Assembly (NCBI GenBank): GCA_036260395.1
Contig: DASZZY010000150.1
Span: 1-14,357, forward strand
DNA: 14,357 nt
Source: DASZZY01 sp036260395
GTDB lineage: Bacteria > Actinomycetota > UBA4738 > CALAEC01
Direction: 5' to 3'
Positions 1 through 6,825 of this stretch are shown here, one piece after another; within the stretch, counting starts at the first letter, position 1, and each line of letters opens with the position of its first letter. Under the pieces are notes generated by a model. That model saw nothing but the letters and a program-made list of their open reading frames with translations, was not told the origin of the DNA and did no database searches. The position numbers and the translations under genes were made by a program.

Positions 1-402
1 GCCGCGGGTCGTCACGGAGAGCAGCCAGAACACCGCCGCCAGGACCAGGCTGGTCCCCGGGCCCACCACCGTGATCACGAACTCGTCGCGCGGGCGGCGG
101 GTCTCGAGCTTGGCGTGGGTCGCCCCGCCGAACAGGAAGAGCGTGATGCCCCGGACGGGCACGCCGCGGGCCTTCGACGTGACGGCGTGGGCCAGCTCGT
201 GGAGGAGGACGGAGGCGAAGAACAGCACCGTGGTGAGGCCGGCGAGGGCCACCGCCGCGCCGGTCCCGACGTCGAACTCCCCAACGGTGGCGAACCGGAT
301 GAACAGCGTGTAGCCGACCAGGAGGAAGATGATCGTCCAGGAGCTGTCGATCCTGATGTCGATCCCCGCGATGCGGGCCACGCGCCACGATTGGCCGAAC
401 AT
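1..402 (-). CDS. Site-2 protease (M50-like zinc metalloprotease), truncated by window edge
   Basis: This is an intramembrane zinc metalloprotease of the site-2 protease family, expected to cleave membrane-bound substrates such as anti-sigma factors. Seen: reading in from the ATG complementary to 400-402 gives 134 codons with no stop before base 1, so the C-terminal part is missing. Residues about 20-38 and 52-67 are hydrophobic helices. The second runs into HELAH (residues 68-72), the HExxH zinc site with catalytic Glu69. Next come the family's LFLFGG segment (88-93) and an EFVITVVGPGTS stretch (107-118), like the conserved E-F-I-A-GP-S region of this subfamily. A GAGGGAG purine run abuts the start at 403-409. 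It is divergent from greA. The third zinc ligand, usually an NPDG-type Asp, lies outside the window. Family is secure; the substrate is unknown. Confidence 0.9.
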   Translation of the reverse strand, partial: MFGQSWRVARIAGIDIRIDSSWTIIFLLVGYTLFIRFATVGEFDVGTGAAVALAGLTTVLFFASVLLHELAHAVTSKARGVPVRGITLFLFGGATHAKLETRRPRDEFVITVVGPGTSLVLAAVFWLLSVTTRG

Positions 403-433
403 CTCCCTCGTTCGTACCCGTCGGTGGCCCGGG

Positions 434-463
434 TCGAACGTGCACCGTACCGGTTGCTACATT
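434..463 (+). promoter_or_regulatory. greA promoter, leaderless geometry
   Basis: A TCGAAC -35-like hexamer (434-439) and a TACATT -10 hexamer (458-463) are separated by 18 bp. The ATG at 471 begins 7 bases after the -10 box, where transcription would be expected to start. There is no Shine-Dalgarno sequence before the ATG, so the mRNA is probably leaderless. The region lies between the divergent site-2 protease gene and greA. Confidence 0.6.
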
Positions 464-470
464 CTGTGGC

Positions 471-989
471 ATGGAGGAACCGAGGACGCGACGCAACGCC
501 GGCGAGGCGCCGAGCGCCGTGCTGACCCGTGAGGCGTACGAACGGCTCCGCGAGGAGCTGGAGCGCCTGACCGGCGAGGGCCGCCGGCGCATGGCCGAGC
601 GGCTCCAGCACGCCCGCGAGCTGGGGGACATCCGGGAGAACGCCGAGTACGATGCGGCGAAGAACGAGCAGGGCCTCATGGAGGCCCGGATCCGCGAGCT
701 GGAGCGCATCCTCAAGGACCCCGACCTCGTCGACGCGCCCGAGGAGGCCGACACCGCCGCCCCCGGCGTGGTGGTCACCGTCCGGGCCCTCGAGGAGGAG
801 GAGCCCGAGGCGGAGACCTACCTGCTGGCCGCCTCGAAGGAGGAGCGGTTCCCCGGCGCTCGCACCGTGTCGGTGGACTCGCCGTTCGGCCGGGCGCTGT
901 TGGGGCGGGGCGTGGGCGAGCGGGTCTCGTACCAGGCGCCGGGCGGGATGTTCTCCTACGAGATCCTCGGGCTGCGCCCGAGGGGCTGA
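471..989 (+). CDS. greA: Transcription elongation factor GreA
   Basis: GreA enters the RNA polymerase secondary channel and stimulates cleavage of backtracked RNA so stalled complexes can resume. Seen: 172 residues. An N-terminal antiparallel coiled coil covers about 18-85. Its tip carries GDIRENAEYDAAKNEQG (residues 52-68), matching the GreA signature with the two acidic tip residues Asp53 and Glu56. A C-terminal FKBP-like domain (about 97-170) includes SPFGRALLGRGVGERV (137-152). The usual length is near 158; the extra length is an N-terminal extension of about 14 residues rich in Arg and Glu. The ATG at 471 is preferred because a -10 box ends 7 bases upstream. The gene is followed 30 bases later by an independent promoter-like box for the next gene. 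Very likely GreA rather than GreB, given the ENAEY tip and actinobacterial context. Confidence 0.97.
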   Translation: MEEPRTRRNAGEAPSAVLTREAYERLREELERLTGEGRRRMAERLQHARELGDIRENAEYDAAKNEQGLMEARIRELERILKDPDLVDAPEEADTAAPGVVVTVRALEEEEPEAETYLLAASKEERFPGARTVSVDSPFGRALLGRGVGERVSYQAPGGMFSYEILGLRPRG

Positions 990-1007
990 CCCAGGACCGG
1001 CCCGCGG

Positions 1008-1013
1008 TACGCT
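1008..1013 (+). promoter_or_regulatory. -10 box (TACGCT) for the NfeD-like gene, leaderless geometry
   Basis: TACGCT lies 6 bases before the GTG at 1020, in the 30-base gap after greA. No ribosome-binding sequence lies between box and start. A partial -35 match (CTGACC, 986-991, 16-bp spacer) overlaps the greA stop codon. Read-through from greA is also possible. Confidence 0.45.
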
Positions 1014-1019
1014 CCCGCC

Positions 1020-1334
1020 GTGGCCCTGCTCATCGGCGGCACGCTCGCCTACCTGTTCGTTCCGTTTCCCTGGTGGGTCCTCGTCGTCGTGGCGCTCGCG
1101 GGCGTCGAGATCTTCGAGGTCCAGCTCTGGCTGCGGCTGCGGCGGGTGGCCCCCCGGTCCGGCCACGAGGCGCTCGTGGGCCAGGCCGGCGTGCTGACCG
1201 AAGCGGGGCGGGTCCGGATCGCGGGGACCTCCTACCCCGCCCGGGTCGTCGACGGTCGCCCCGGCGAGCGCGTGATCGTCGAGGAGGTGGATGGGATGAC
1301 GCTCGTCGTCCGACGGGAGGGCGGGGCGTCGTGA
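1020..1334 (+). CDS. Short NfeD-like membrane protein
   Basis: NfeD-family proteins are membrane proteins with a cytoplasmic OB-fold domain, often linked to SPFH/flotillin proteins or membrane quality control. Seen: 104 residues. The first 38 are strongly hydrophobic and can form one or two membrane helices (about 2-15 and 18-37). Residues 50-98 form a small beta-rich domain with the NfeD C-terminal pattern: G-Q-A-G-V near 54-58, G-T-S-Y-P-A-R at 69-75, G-E-R-V-I-V-E at 82-88, and L-V-V near 95. The start is the GTG at 1020, supported by the upstream -10 box. The stop overlaps the next gene's GTG in GTGA. No SPFH or ClpP-class protease partner gene is adjacent. The family call is fairly good; the role is not established. 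Confidence 0.75.
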   Translation: MALLIGGTLAYLFVPFPWWVLVVVALAGVEIFEVQLWLRLRRVAPRSGHEALVGQAGVLTEAGRVRIAGTSYPARVVDGRPGERVIVEEVDGMTLVVRREGGAS

Positions 1335-1807
1335 TCCGGATCGCGCTGGCCGCCGCCGTGCTGTCGCTGGCCGCGTGTGGCGGCGGCGAGCCGGGCCGCT
1401 CGGTGCGGCCGCCCGGCGTCGGGGTCCTGACCGAGGGGCGGGCCGAGGTGCGCGTGAGGGGCGCCCTGCGCACGCGCTTCGACGTGCCGCTCGACGGCGG
1501 GGCCATCAACATCTACCAGCATCCCCGCGGAGGGTTCGCGCTGACCTGGGGCGGCCAGGACCAGCCCGCCGTGGGGATCGGCGGACCGCTGTTCGAGGGC
1601 ACCCGGGTGACGGGGAACGGCCTCTCCGTGACCCTCACCGCTCCGGACGAGGGCCTCCCGGTGGTCTTCACGTCGTTCGACGGCGAGTGCCAGGTCACGC
1701 TGGTCGAGGTGGAGCGGGACCGCCTCGACGGAACGTTCTCGTGCGTCGGGCTGTCGGCGCGCGGGCTGGTCATCGACGCCACGGGGACGTTCTCGGCATC
1801 CGGCTGA
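1331..1807 (+). CDS. Putative secreted lipoprotein of unknown function
   Basis: I do not recognise a family. Seen: 158 residues from the GTG at 1331, whose GTGA overlaps the stop of the NfeD-like gene, implying coupled translation. The N-terminus is a short hydrophobic signal ending in the lipobox LAAC, with the lipidated Cys at residue 16, followed by a Gly-rich linker (CGGGE). The mature part is predicted beta-rich, with alternating hydrophobic residues and many Gly. It carries two further Cys, in GECQ and FSCVG, about 20 residues apart, which could form a disulfide outside the cell. There are no catalytic motifs. A better-supported upstream start is unlikely because it would run deep into the preceding gene. 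It is probably a surface-anchored partner of the NfeD-like protein, but only gene order suggests this. Confidence 0.7.
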   Translation: MIRIALAAAVLSLAACGGGEPGRSVRPPGVGVLTEGRAEVRVRGALRTRFDVPLDGGAINIYQHPRGGFALTWGGQDQPAVGIGGPLFEGTRVTGNGLSVTLTAPDEGLPVVFTSFDGECQVTLVEVERDRLDGTFSCVGLSARGLVIDATGTFSASG

Positions 1808-1823
1808 CTCGCCGCTCGGCGCC

Positions 1824-1829
1824 TAGGAT
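1824..1829 (+). promoter_or_regulatory. -10 box (TAGGAT) for the ion-channel gene, leaderless geometry
   Basis: TAGGAT is followed by 6 bases (TGCGGC) and then the GTG at 1836. The whole 28-base gap between the lipoprotein stop and the channel start lacks a Shine-Dalgarno sequence. This matches the geometry before greA, pgi and others in this window. No good -35 is visible. Confidence 0.5.
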
Positions 1830-1835
1830 TGCGGC

Positions 1836-2816
1836 GTGACGGAACGGGACCGGCTGTGGCGGCGGCTCCTCCCGATCACGGCGGGGATCGCGCTGCTGTT
1901 CGCGTACGGGACGGTCGGCTACGTGATCCTGGGGTTCGGGGTCCTCGACGCCTTCTACAAGACGGTCCTGGCGGTCACGACGCTCGGCATCCCGGAGGGC
2001 CAGGGTTTCGGCCCGGCCGAGAAGATCTTCACGGCGAGCCTGGCCCTGCTGGGCGTCACGGCGTTCCTGGCGGCGGTGGCCATGCTGGCCGCGGCGCTGA
2101 TCGAGGGACGCTTCTCGGAGAAGGCGAGGAGGCGACGCATGGAGCGGAGGATCGAGGGGCTGCGCGACCACTTCATCGTGTGCGCCTACGGGCGCGTGGG
2201 TCAGGCCGTCGCCCGCGAGCTGGAGCACGAGGACGCACCGTTCCTGGTCATCGACCGGAAGCCCGAGCTCCAGGACGACATGGAACGGGACGGGGTCCTC
2301 TACATGATCGAGGACCCGACGTCCGAGGAGATCCTGCGGCTGGCCGGCGTCGAGCGGGCCCGCGGGCTGCTGTGCGCGGTCGACTCCGATGCGGAGAACC
2401 TGTTCATCACGCTGATCGGGCGTTCGCTCAACCCGCGGATGTTCATCGTCGCCCGGGCCGCGCATCGGGAGTCGGTGGACCGGCTCCGGCGCGCCGGCGC
2501 CAACCGGGTCATCTCCCCGTACGCCAGCAGCGGGCGCGAGATGGCGCTCCAGGCGGTGCGCCCGCACCTCGTCGGCTCGCTCGAGCTGTCCGCCCGGGGG
2601 AACGACCGGGTGCGGCTGGACGAGATCGCCGTCGACGAGGGATCCGACCTCGACGGCCGCGCGATCGGCGAGGCGTGCCGGAGCGCGGTTCCGGTGGTGC
2701 TGCGCCGGAGCGACGGGACGGTCCTGTCCAATCCCGGGGCCGACGAGGTCCTCCGCGCCGGGGACGTCATCATGCTCGTCGGCGACCCGAGCACGCTGCG
2801 GTCCGTGGAGGCCTAG
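1836..2816 (+). CDS. Two-helix ion channel with cytoplasmic RCK (TrkA-N/TrkA-C) module
   Basis: This resembles prokaryotic RCK-gated potassium channels. Seen: 326 residues. Transmembrane helix 1 covers about 11-33, a pore-loop region 40-57, helix 2 about 64-90, then a basic stretch (KARRRRMERR). The RCK N-terminal Rossmann domain covers about 112-230, with a degenerate glycine loop YGRVG (118-122) and acidic Asp140 ending strand 2 (FLVIDR). That pattern is typical of NAD(H)- or nucleotide-sensing TrkA-N domains. A TrkA-C domain covers about 250-325. The selectivity filter reads TTLGIPEG (48-55) where classical K+ channels have T-V-G-Y-G-D, so the second filter glycine is replaced by Pro. The GTG start at 1836 is supported by the upstream -10 box. 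The stop lies 4 bases from the end of the convergent hydrolase gene. Architecture is sure; K+ selectivity is not. Confidence 0.88.
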   Translation: MTERDRLWRRLLPITAGIALLFAYGTVGYVILGFGVLDAFYKTVLAVTTLGIPEGQGFGPAEKIFTASLALLGVTAFLAAVAMLAAALIEGRFSEKARRRRMERRIEGLRDHFIVCAYGRVGQAVARELEHEDAPFLVIDRKPELQDDMERDGVLYMIEDPTSEEILRLAGVERARGLLCAVDSDAENLFITLIGRSLNPRMFIVARAAHRESVDRLRRAGANRVISPYASSGREMALQAVRPHLVGSLELSARGNDRVRLDEIAVDEGSDLDGRAIGEACRSAVPVVLRRSDGTVLSNPGADEVLRAGDVIMLVGDPSTLRSVEA

Positions 2817-2820
2817 GCGC

Positions 2821-3543
2821 TCAGCCCGACGCCGCGCGGACCAGCGCGTCGAACAGCGCCTGATGGACCGGGTCGTCCCTGGACGTCTCCTCGGGGTGCC
2901 ACTGGACGCCGAGCATCCAGCCGTCCTCGTGCTCGACGGCCTCGACCACGCCGTCGTCGGCCCACCCGGTGGCCACCAGGCCGGGGCCCAGCTTGGCCAT
3001 GCCCTGGTGGTGGTGCGATGCGCAGTCGGCGCGCTCGACGCCCATGGCCCGGGCGACGCGCGAGCCGGGCTCGAGACGCACGGCGTGGGTGAACGGCCCT
3101 TCGGTGCGCGGATCGCCGTGGCCCGGGAGCGACTCGTCCTCGAGGTGCTGGGTCAGCGTGCCGCCCAGGGCAACGTTCAGGACCTGGCTCCCGCGGCAGA
3201 CGGCCAGCGTCGGAATCCGGCGCTCGAGCGCCGCGCGGACCAGCGCGATCTCGAACGCGTCGCGCTCCGGTTCCACGCCGTAGACCGACGGGTGTCGCTC
3301 CTCGCCGTAGCGAGCGGGGTCCACGTCGCCGCCTCCGATCAGGAGGAGCGCGTCGAACCGGGCCAGGCGGCGCGCCGCGTCCTCGGGCGCCAGCTCGACC
3401 GGGAGCAGCACCGCCTCCTGCCCGCCGGCCCGGTGGAGGGCCTCCACGTACGCCGATGGCACCCCGACGCCGGGCTCCCGCCATCCGCGCACGGCCCCCG
3501 CGCGGAGGGGCTTGCCGGCCACCGCGATCAGCGGCGCGGTCAT
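2821..3543 (-). CDS. Peptidase C26 family gamma-glutamyl hydrolase (class I glutamine-amidotransferase fold)
   Basis: Members of this family, such as PuuD, hydrolyse gamma-glutamyl amide bonds (for example gamma-glutamyl-GABA) in the cytoplasm. Seen: 240 residues, close to the usual length of about 250. The catalytic triad is visible: nucleophile Cys116 in LAVCRGSQVLN, and His216 and Glu218 in GVQWHPEE. The family's LIGGGDVDP loop is at 68-76 and a SHHHQ motif at 176-180. The ATG complementary to 3541-3543 overlaps the stop of the upstream dehydrogenase (ATGA), so it is the third gene of a translationally coupled operon. The puuD-type substrate is a family guess: no putrescine-pathway genes (puuA/B/C) are in view. 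It ends 4 bases from the convergent channel gene with no visible terminator. Confidence 0.9.
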   Translation of the reverse strand: MTAPLIAVAGKPLRAGAVRGWREPGVGVPSAYVEALHRAGGQEAVLLPVELAPEDAARRLARFDALLLIGGGDVDPARYGEERHPSVYGVEPERDAFEIALVRAALERRIPTLAVCRGSQVLNVALGGTLTQHLEDESLPGHGDPRTEGPFTHAVRLEPGSRVARAMGVERADCASHHHQGMAKLGPGLVATGWADDGVVEAVEHEDGWMLGVQWHPEETSRDDPVHQALFDALVRAASG

Positions 3544-4535
3544 CGGCGGGCCCCCAGGGCCTCGGGGTTGACGGCCGCCGGGGGCCGCCGGCCCTCGAGC
3601 GCGTCGACGAGGTTGCGCGCGGCGGCCATCCCCATGGCCGTCCGGGCCTCGACGGTGGCGCTCCCGAGATGCGGGGTCAGGACCACGTTCGGCAGTGCGA
3701 CCAGCTCGGAGTGGACCTCCGGCTCCCGCTCGAAGACGTCGAGGCCCACGGCGGCGATCTCGCCGCTCCGCAGGGCCTCCGCCAGGGCGCGCTCGTCGAC
3801 GACGCCCCCCCGGGAGGTGTTCACGAAGACCGCCGTAGGCTTCATGGCCCGGAACGCGGCGGCGTCGAAGAGATGGGCGGTCCGCGGCGTGAGCGACACG
3901 TGGACGGAGACGATATCCGACTCCGCCAACAGCAAGGGCAGATCGCGCGGCTCGGCGCCGGTGGCCGCCTCCGCGTCGGGCTTCCGCGAACGCGCGTGGT
4001 AGCGGAGCGGCATCCCGAACCCGCCGGCCCGGGCGGCCACCGCCTGGCCGATCCGTCCGAACCCCACGATGCCGAGCGTCGCGCCGGTGACCTCGCGACC
4101 CAGCATGAACCCGGGTGCCCATTCCCACTGCACCCCGGCCCTGATCAGCCGGTCGCCCTCCGCCACCCGGCGGCCGGCGGCCAGGATCAGCGCCCAGGTC
4201 AGGTCCGCGGTGGCGGCGGTCAGGACGTCGGGCGTGTTCGTCACCACCACGCCGCGCGCCGTGCAGGCCGACACGTCGACGTTGTCGAAGCCGACCGCGT
4301 AGTTGGCCACGACCCGGAGCCCCGGCCCGGCGGCGTCGAGGACCTCCCCATCGATCCGGTCGGTGAGGAGGGCCAGGATGCCGTCCAGGCCGCGCGCCTC
4401 GGCCAGGAGGCGGTCGCGGGGCATCGGGCCGTCGCCGTCCCAGGCCGTCAGCTGGCAGCGCCCCTCGAGGAACCCCATCACGGGGTCGGGGAGCCACCGG
4501 GTCAGCAGGACCCGCGGCGGGCGCCCCGCCCTCAT
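3540..4535 (-). CDS. D-isomer-specific 2-hydroxyacid dehydrogenase (glyoxylate/hydroxypyruvate reductase-like)
   Basis: This family reversibly reduces 2-keto acids to D-2-hydroxy acids with NAD(P)H. Seen: 331 residues, typical length. The substrate-binding NYAVGFDNVD segment is at 78-87. The dinucleotide-binding GFGRIG is at 158-163. The catalytic set is complete: Arg242 (NTSRGGVVDE), Glu271 (DVFEREPE) and His289 (LTPHLGSAT). The overall pattern is nearest to the glyoxylate/hydroxypyruvate or gluconate reductase branch, not the D-3-phosphoglycerate dehydrogenase branch, because there is no ACT or intervening C-terminal domain. The ATG complementary to 4533-4535 overlaps the upstream phosphatidyltransferase stop, and its own stop overlaps the hydrolase start. 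It is therefore the middle gene of a three-gene coupled operon. The exact substrate cannot be read from sequence. Confidence 0.92.
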   Translation of the reverse strand: MRAGRPPRVLLTRWLPDPVMGFLEGRCQLTAWDGDGPMPRDRLLAEARGLDGILALLTDRIDGEVLDAAGPGLRVVANYAVGFDNVDVSACTARGVVVTNTPDVLTAATADLTWALILAAGRRVAEGDRLIRAGVQWEWAPGFMLGREVTGATLGIVGFGRIGQAVAARAGGFGMPLRYHARSRKPDAEAATGAEPRDLPLLLAESDIVSVHVSLTPRTAHLFDAAAFRAMKPTAVFVNTSRGGVVDERALAEALRSGEIAAVGLDVFEREPEVHSELVALPNVVLTPHLGSATVEARTAMGMAAARNLVDALEGRRPPAAVNPEALGARR

Positions 4536-5209
4536 GCCGCGCGTGAAGCCCGGTCCAGGCCTCGCCAGCCCGTCACGACGCGCTGAGCGGTGGTGAACAG
4601 GCCCGCCACGGTCAGCGCCGCGAGGACCGGGAGCAGCATCCCGGGCGCGGTGAGCCCGAACGTGAGCCCCACGTACCGCTCCAGCCGCTGGACGCTGCCC
4701 TCGCTCATGTCCAGGCCCGCCGCCTCTCCCTCGGCCCGCACGTCGCTGACCAGCAGCGACGCGATCATGGCCGCCAGCGCCATGCCAGCGGTGGCCACCT
4801 GCCGGTGGACCACGAACTCCGCGAAGAACAGGCAGCCGAACACGACGATGTCCGAGGCCCGGTCGATGACCGCGTCGAGGAGCGCCCCCTTCCGGGTCTC
4901 CTCGCCGCGGAGGCGGGCCACGCCGCCGTCGAAGATGTCGAACAGCCCGGCGGGCAGGAGAAGGATCCCGGGCAGGAACCGGCGCCCGGTCAGCAGGAGG
5001 TAGCCGACGACCGCGTTCCCGGCCAGCGACAGGAGCGTCAGCTGGTACGGGCGGAAGCCGGCCCGGTGGAGGACGAAGAGCGCGAAGCGGTACGGCCACT
5101 GGAAGATCCACCGGAAGAGGGGGCCGATGATGCTCGGGTTCTCGCGGGGCGGCGGGAGGTCCCGCATCCTCGGAGTGGGGCGCCCGTCGGGGGCCGTGGG
5201 TGCGCTCAC
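4532..5209 (-). CDS. CDP-alcohol phosphatidyltransferase (PgsA / phosphatidylinositol-phosphate-synthase-like)
   Basis: These membrane enzymes transfer a phosphatidyl group from CDP-diacylglycerol to an alcohol during phospholipid synthesis. Seen: 225 residues from the chosen GTG. The complete signature D-x2-D-G-x2-A-R-x8-G-x3-D-x3-D is present, with Asp91, Asp94, Arg99, Gly108, Asp112 and Asp116. Several membrane helices lie on both sides. The later VRAEGEAAGLD ... RLERYV segment resembles the RARAE ... R.ER element of PgsA and phosphatidylinositol phosphate synthases, so a glycerol- or inositol-phosphate acceptor is plausible but unproven. The start is uncertain: GTG 5242, GTG 5209 and ATG 5167 are in frame. 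I chose 5209 because a TAGCCT -10-like box (5238-5233) lies just upstream and 5242 would precede it. It is the first gene of the coupled minus-strand operon and divergent from pgi. Confidence 0.87.
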   Translation of the reverse strand: MSAPTAPDGRPTPRMRDLPPPRENPSIIGPLFRWIFQWPYRFALFVLHRAGFRPYQLTLLSLAGNAVVGYLLLTGRRFLPGILLLPAGLFDIFDGGVARLRGEETRKGALLDAVIDRASDIVVFGCLFFAEFVVHRQVATAGMALAAMIASLLVSDVRAEGEAAGLDMSEGSVQRLERYVGLTFGLTAPGMLLPVLAALTVAGLFTTAQRVVTGWRGLDRASRAA

Positions 5210-5232
5210 CGTCGAAGGGTTTCCGTGGGCAC

Positions 5233-5238
5233 AGGCTA
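5233..5238 (-). promoter_or_regulatory. -10-like box (TAGCCT, minus strand) for the phosphatidyltransferase operon
   Basis: On the minus strand TAGCCT reads from 5238 to 5233, and transcription would start near 5226. This leaves about 17 bases before the GTG at 5209. It sits only 17 bp from the pgi -10 box on the other strand, so the two promoters overlap. No convincing -35 is seen. Confidence 0.35.
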
Positions 5239-5255
5239 TCACGGTGTCCCCGACG

Positions 5256-5261
5256 TACGAT
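5256..5261 (+). promoter_or_regulatory. -10 box (TACGAT) for pgi, leaderless geometry
   Basis: TACGAT is followed by 7 bases and then the ATG at 5269. An in-frame ATG at 5260 lies inside the box and is therefore an unlikely start. There is no Shine-Dalgarno sequence. A good -35 is not visible; an activator or extended contacts may compensate. Confidence 0.55.
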
Positions 5262-5268
5262 GGGCGCG

Positions 5269-6783
5269 ATGGCGGCCCCGGCCCCCCTCACCCCCCGGCT
5301 CGGCGACCTCGACCGGGTCGTGGGGGACCGGCTGGCGAAGCTGGACGCCGACGGGGTCGTGGAGCGGATCTGGGCCCGGGACCACACGGTCTGGCGCGGC
5401 GATCCGGCGGAGATCGTCGACCGCCTGGGGTGGCTCGAGGCGCCGGGGGCCGCTCGGGCGCTCGTCGGCGAGCTGCGGTCGTTCGCCAGCCAGGCCGCCG
5501 GCGATGGGCTGACCCACGCGGTCCTGCTGGGGATGGGCGGGTCCAGCCTGGCGCCGGAGGTCTACCGCCGGGCGTTCGGGGTGGCGGACGGCATGCTGGA
5601 CCTCCGGGTCCTCGACACGACGCACCCCGATGCCATCGCCGTGCTGGAGCGCGAGCTCCCCATGGACCGGACGCTGTTCGTGGTGTCGAGCAAGTCGGGC
5701 ACCACGATCGAGACCCGCTCGCACCTGGCCTACTTCCACGGCGCGGTCGGCGACGGCTCGAGGTTCGTGGCGGTGACCGATCCCGGGACGCCGCTGGAGG
5801 AGGAGGCCGGGCGCCTCGGGTTCCGGCGCGTGTTCCGGGCGGCGCCGGACGTCGGTGGCCGGTACTCGGCGCTGACGGTCTTCGGGCTGCTCCCCGCGGC
5901 GCTCATCGGGGCGGACCTCGACGGCCTCCTCGACGAGGCGGAGCGGGCCGCCGAGGCGTGCCGGACCTTCGAGGCGGCGGCCAACCCCGGCGCTTTCCTC
6001 GGCGTGGCCATGGCCGAGGCGGCGCTCGCCGGACGCGACAAGCTGACCCTGGTGGCGCCTCCGGCGGTCGAGGCCGTCGGCGCGTGGGTCGAGCAGCTCG
6101 TCGCCGAATCCACCGGGAAGCAGGGAAGGGGCATCGTGCCCGTCGACCGCGAGCCGGTCCCGGCGGGCGATGACCGCCTGTTCCTGTCCTTCGCCGAGGC
6201 GCCGGAGGCGGACCCCGCGATCGAGCTTCCGGTCGACCGACCGGCGGCCCTGGGCGCCGCCTTCTTCGTCCTCGAGTTCGCCGTCGCCGTCGCCGGCCAC
6301 GTGCTGGGGATCCACCCCTTCGACCAGCCAGATGTCCAGGCGGCCAAGGACCGGACCGCCGACGTGCTGTCCTCGGGCGATCTGCCCGACGAGCCGGCCG
6401 GGGACCTCGACGCGCTGCTCGGCTCCGTGCGGCCCGGGGACTACGTGGGCATCCAGGCGTTCGTCCCTCCGTCCGACGGGGCCTGGTCGTCCCTCCAAGA
6501 CGCCCGCCGGCGGATCGGCGAGCGGCTGCGGGTGGCCACCACGCTGGGCTACGGCCCGCGCTACCTGCACTCCACCGGCCAGCTCCACAAGGGCGGTCCG
6601 GACACCGGCGTGTTCGTGCAGGTCCTCGAGCGGCCGGCAGAGGACCGCGCGATCCCCGGGGCTCCGTACACCTTCGCGGAGCTCATCGCGGCGCAGGCTG
6701 CGGGGGATCTGAGCGCCCTGCGCGACGCCGGGCGGCGGGCGGCGCGAGTCGACCTTGGCGACCTGCTGGCGTGGGGACGTTGA
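5269..6783 (+). CDS. pgi: Glucose-6-phosphate isomerase (transaldolase-fusion-type PGI domain, stand-alone)
   Basis: This enzyme interconverts glucose-6-phosphate and fructose-6-phosphate in the cytoplasm. Seen: 504 residues from the ATG at 5269. Sugar-isomerase (SIS) phosphate-binding motifs are present: LLGMGGSSLAPEVY (86-99) and FVVSSKSGTTIETR (137-150). Glu280 in VAESTGKQGRG fits a catalytic position. GIHPFDQPDVQAAK (347-360) and STGQLHKGGPDTGVF (435-449) follow. The last two are hallmarks I associate with the PGI half of bifunctional transaldolase/PGI proteins; here no transaldolase domain precedes it. The start is fixed by the -10 box 7 bases upstream. The next gene, gnd, begins 42 bases downstream with its own promoter-like box. 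Confidence in the isomerase call is high; the subfamily assignment rests on motif memory. Confidence 0.93.
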   Translation: MAAPAPLTPRLGDLDRVVGDRLAKLDADGVVERIWARDHTVWRGDPAEIVDRLGWLEAPGAARALVGELRSFASQAAGDGLTHAVLLGMGGSSLAPEVYRRAFGVADGMLDLRVLDTTHPDAIAVLERELPMDRTLFVVSSKSGTTIETRSHLAYFHGAVGDGSRFVAVTDPGTPLEEEAGRLGFRRVFRAAPDVGGRYSALTVFGLLPAALIGADLDGLLDEAERAAEACRTFEAAANPGAFLGVAMAEAALAGRDKLTLVAPPAVEAVGAWVEQLVAESTGKQGRGIVPVDREPVPAGDDRLFLSFAEAPEADPAIELPVDRPAALGAAFFVLEFAVAVAGHVLGIHPFDQPDVQAAKDRTADVLSSGDLPDEPAGDLDALLGSVRPGDYVGIQAFVPPSDGAWSSLQDARRRIGERLRVATTLGYGPRYLHSTGQLHKGGPDTGVFVQVLERPAEDRAIPGAPYTFAELIAAQAAGDLSALRDAGRRAARVDLGDLLAWGR

Positions 6784-6784
6784 G

Positions 6785-6790
6785 TAGGCT
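6785..6790 (+). promoter_or_regulatory. -10 box (TAGGCT) for gnd-zwf, with leader
   Basis: TAGGCT begins one base after the pgi stop codon. Transcription starting near 6797 would give a leader of about 29 bases containing GGGGAGG (6812-6818), a Shine-Dalgarno-like sequence 7 bases before the ATG at 6826. This is a conventional arrangement, in contrast to the leaderless pgi. Confidence 0.4.
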
Positions 6791-6825
6791 TGGCTCCGAC
6801 GGTCCGGGCGCGGGGAGGCGGTGAC

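Noticed and set aside
75..1166. 363-codon minus-strand frame spanning the site-2 protease and greA
   Set aside because: It is out of frame with the HELAH-containing protease and antisense to GreA. The composition is low-complexity Arg/Pro/Ser, so it is a shadow.
2796..2846. Possible terminator between the convergent channel and C26 genes (GGTCCG 2800-2805 with CGGACC 2837-2842)
   Set aside because: Six base pairs around a loop of more than 30 bases and no T run; such matches are expected by chance at this GC content.
1829..2863. 344-codon plus-strand frame over the channel gene
   Set aside because: Frame-shifted shadow of the RCK channel; no hydrophobic helices and extreme Arg/Gly/Pro content.
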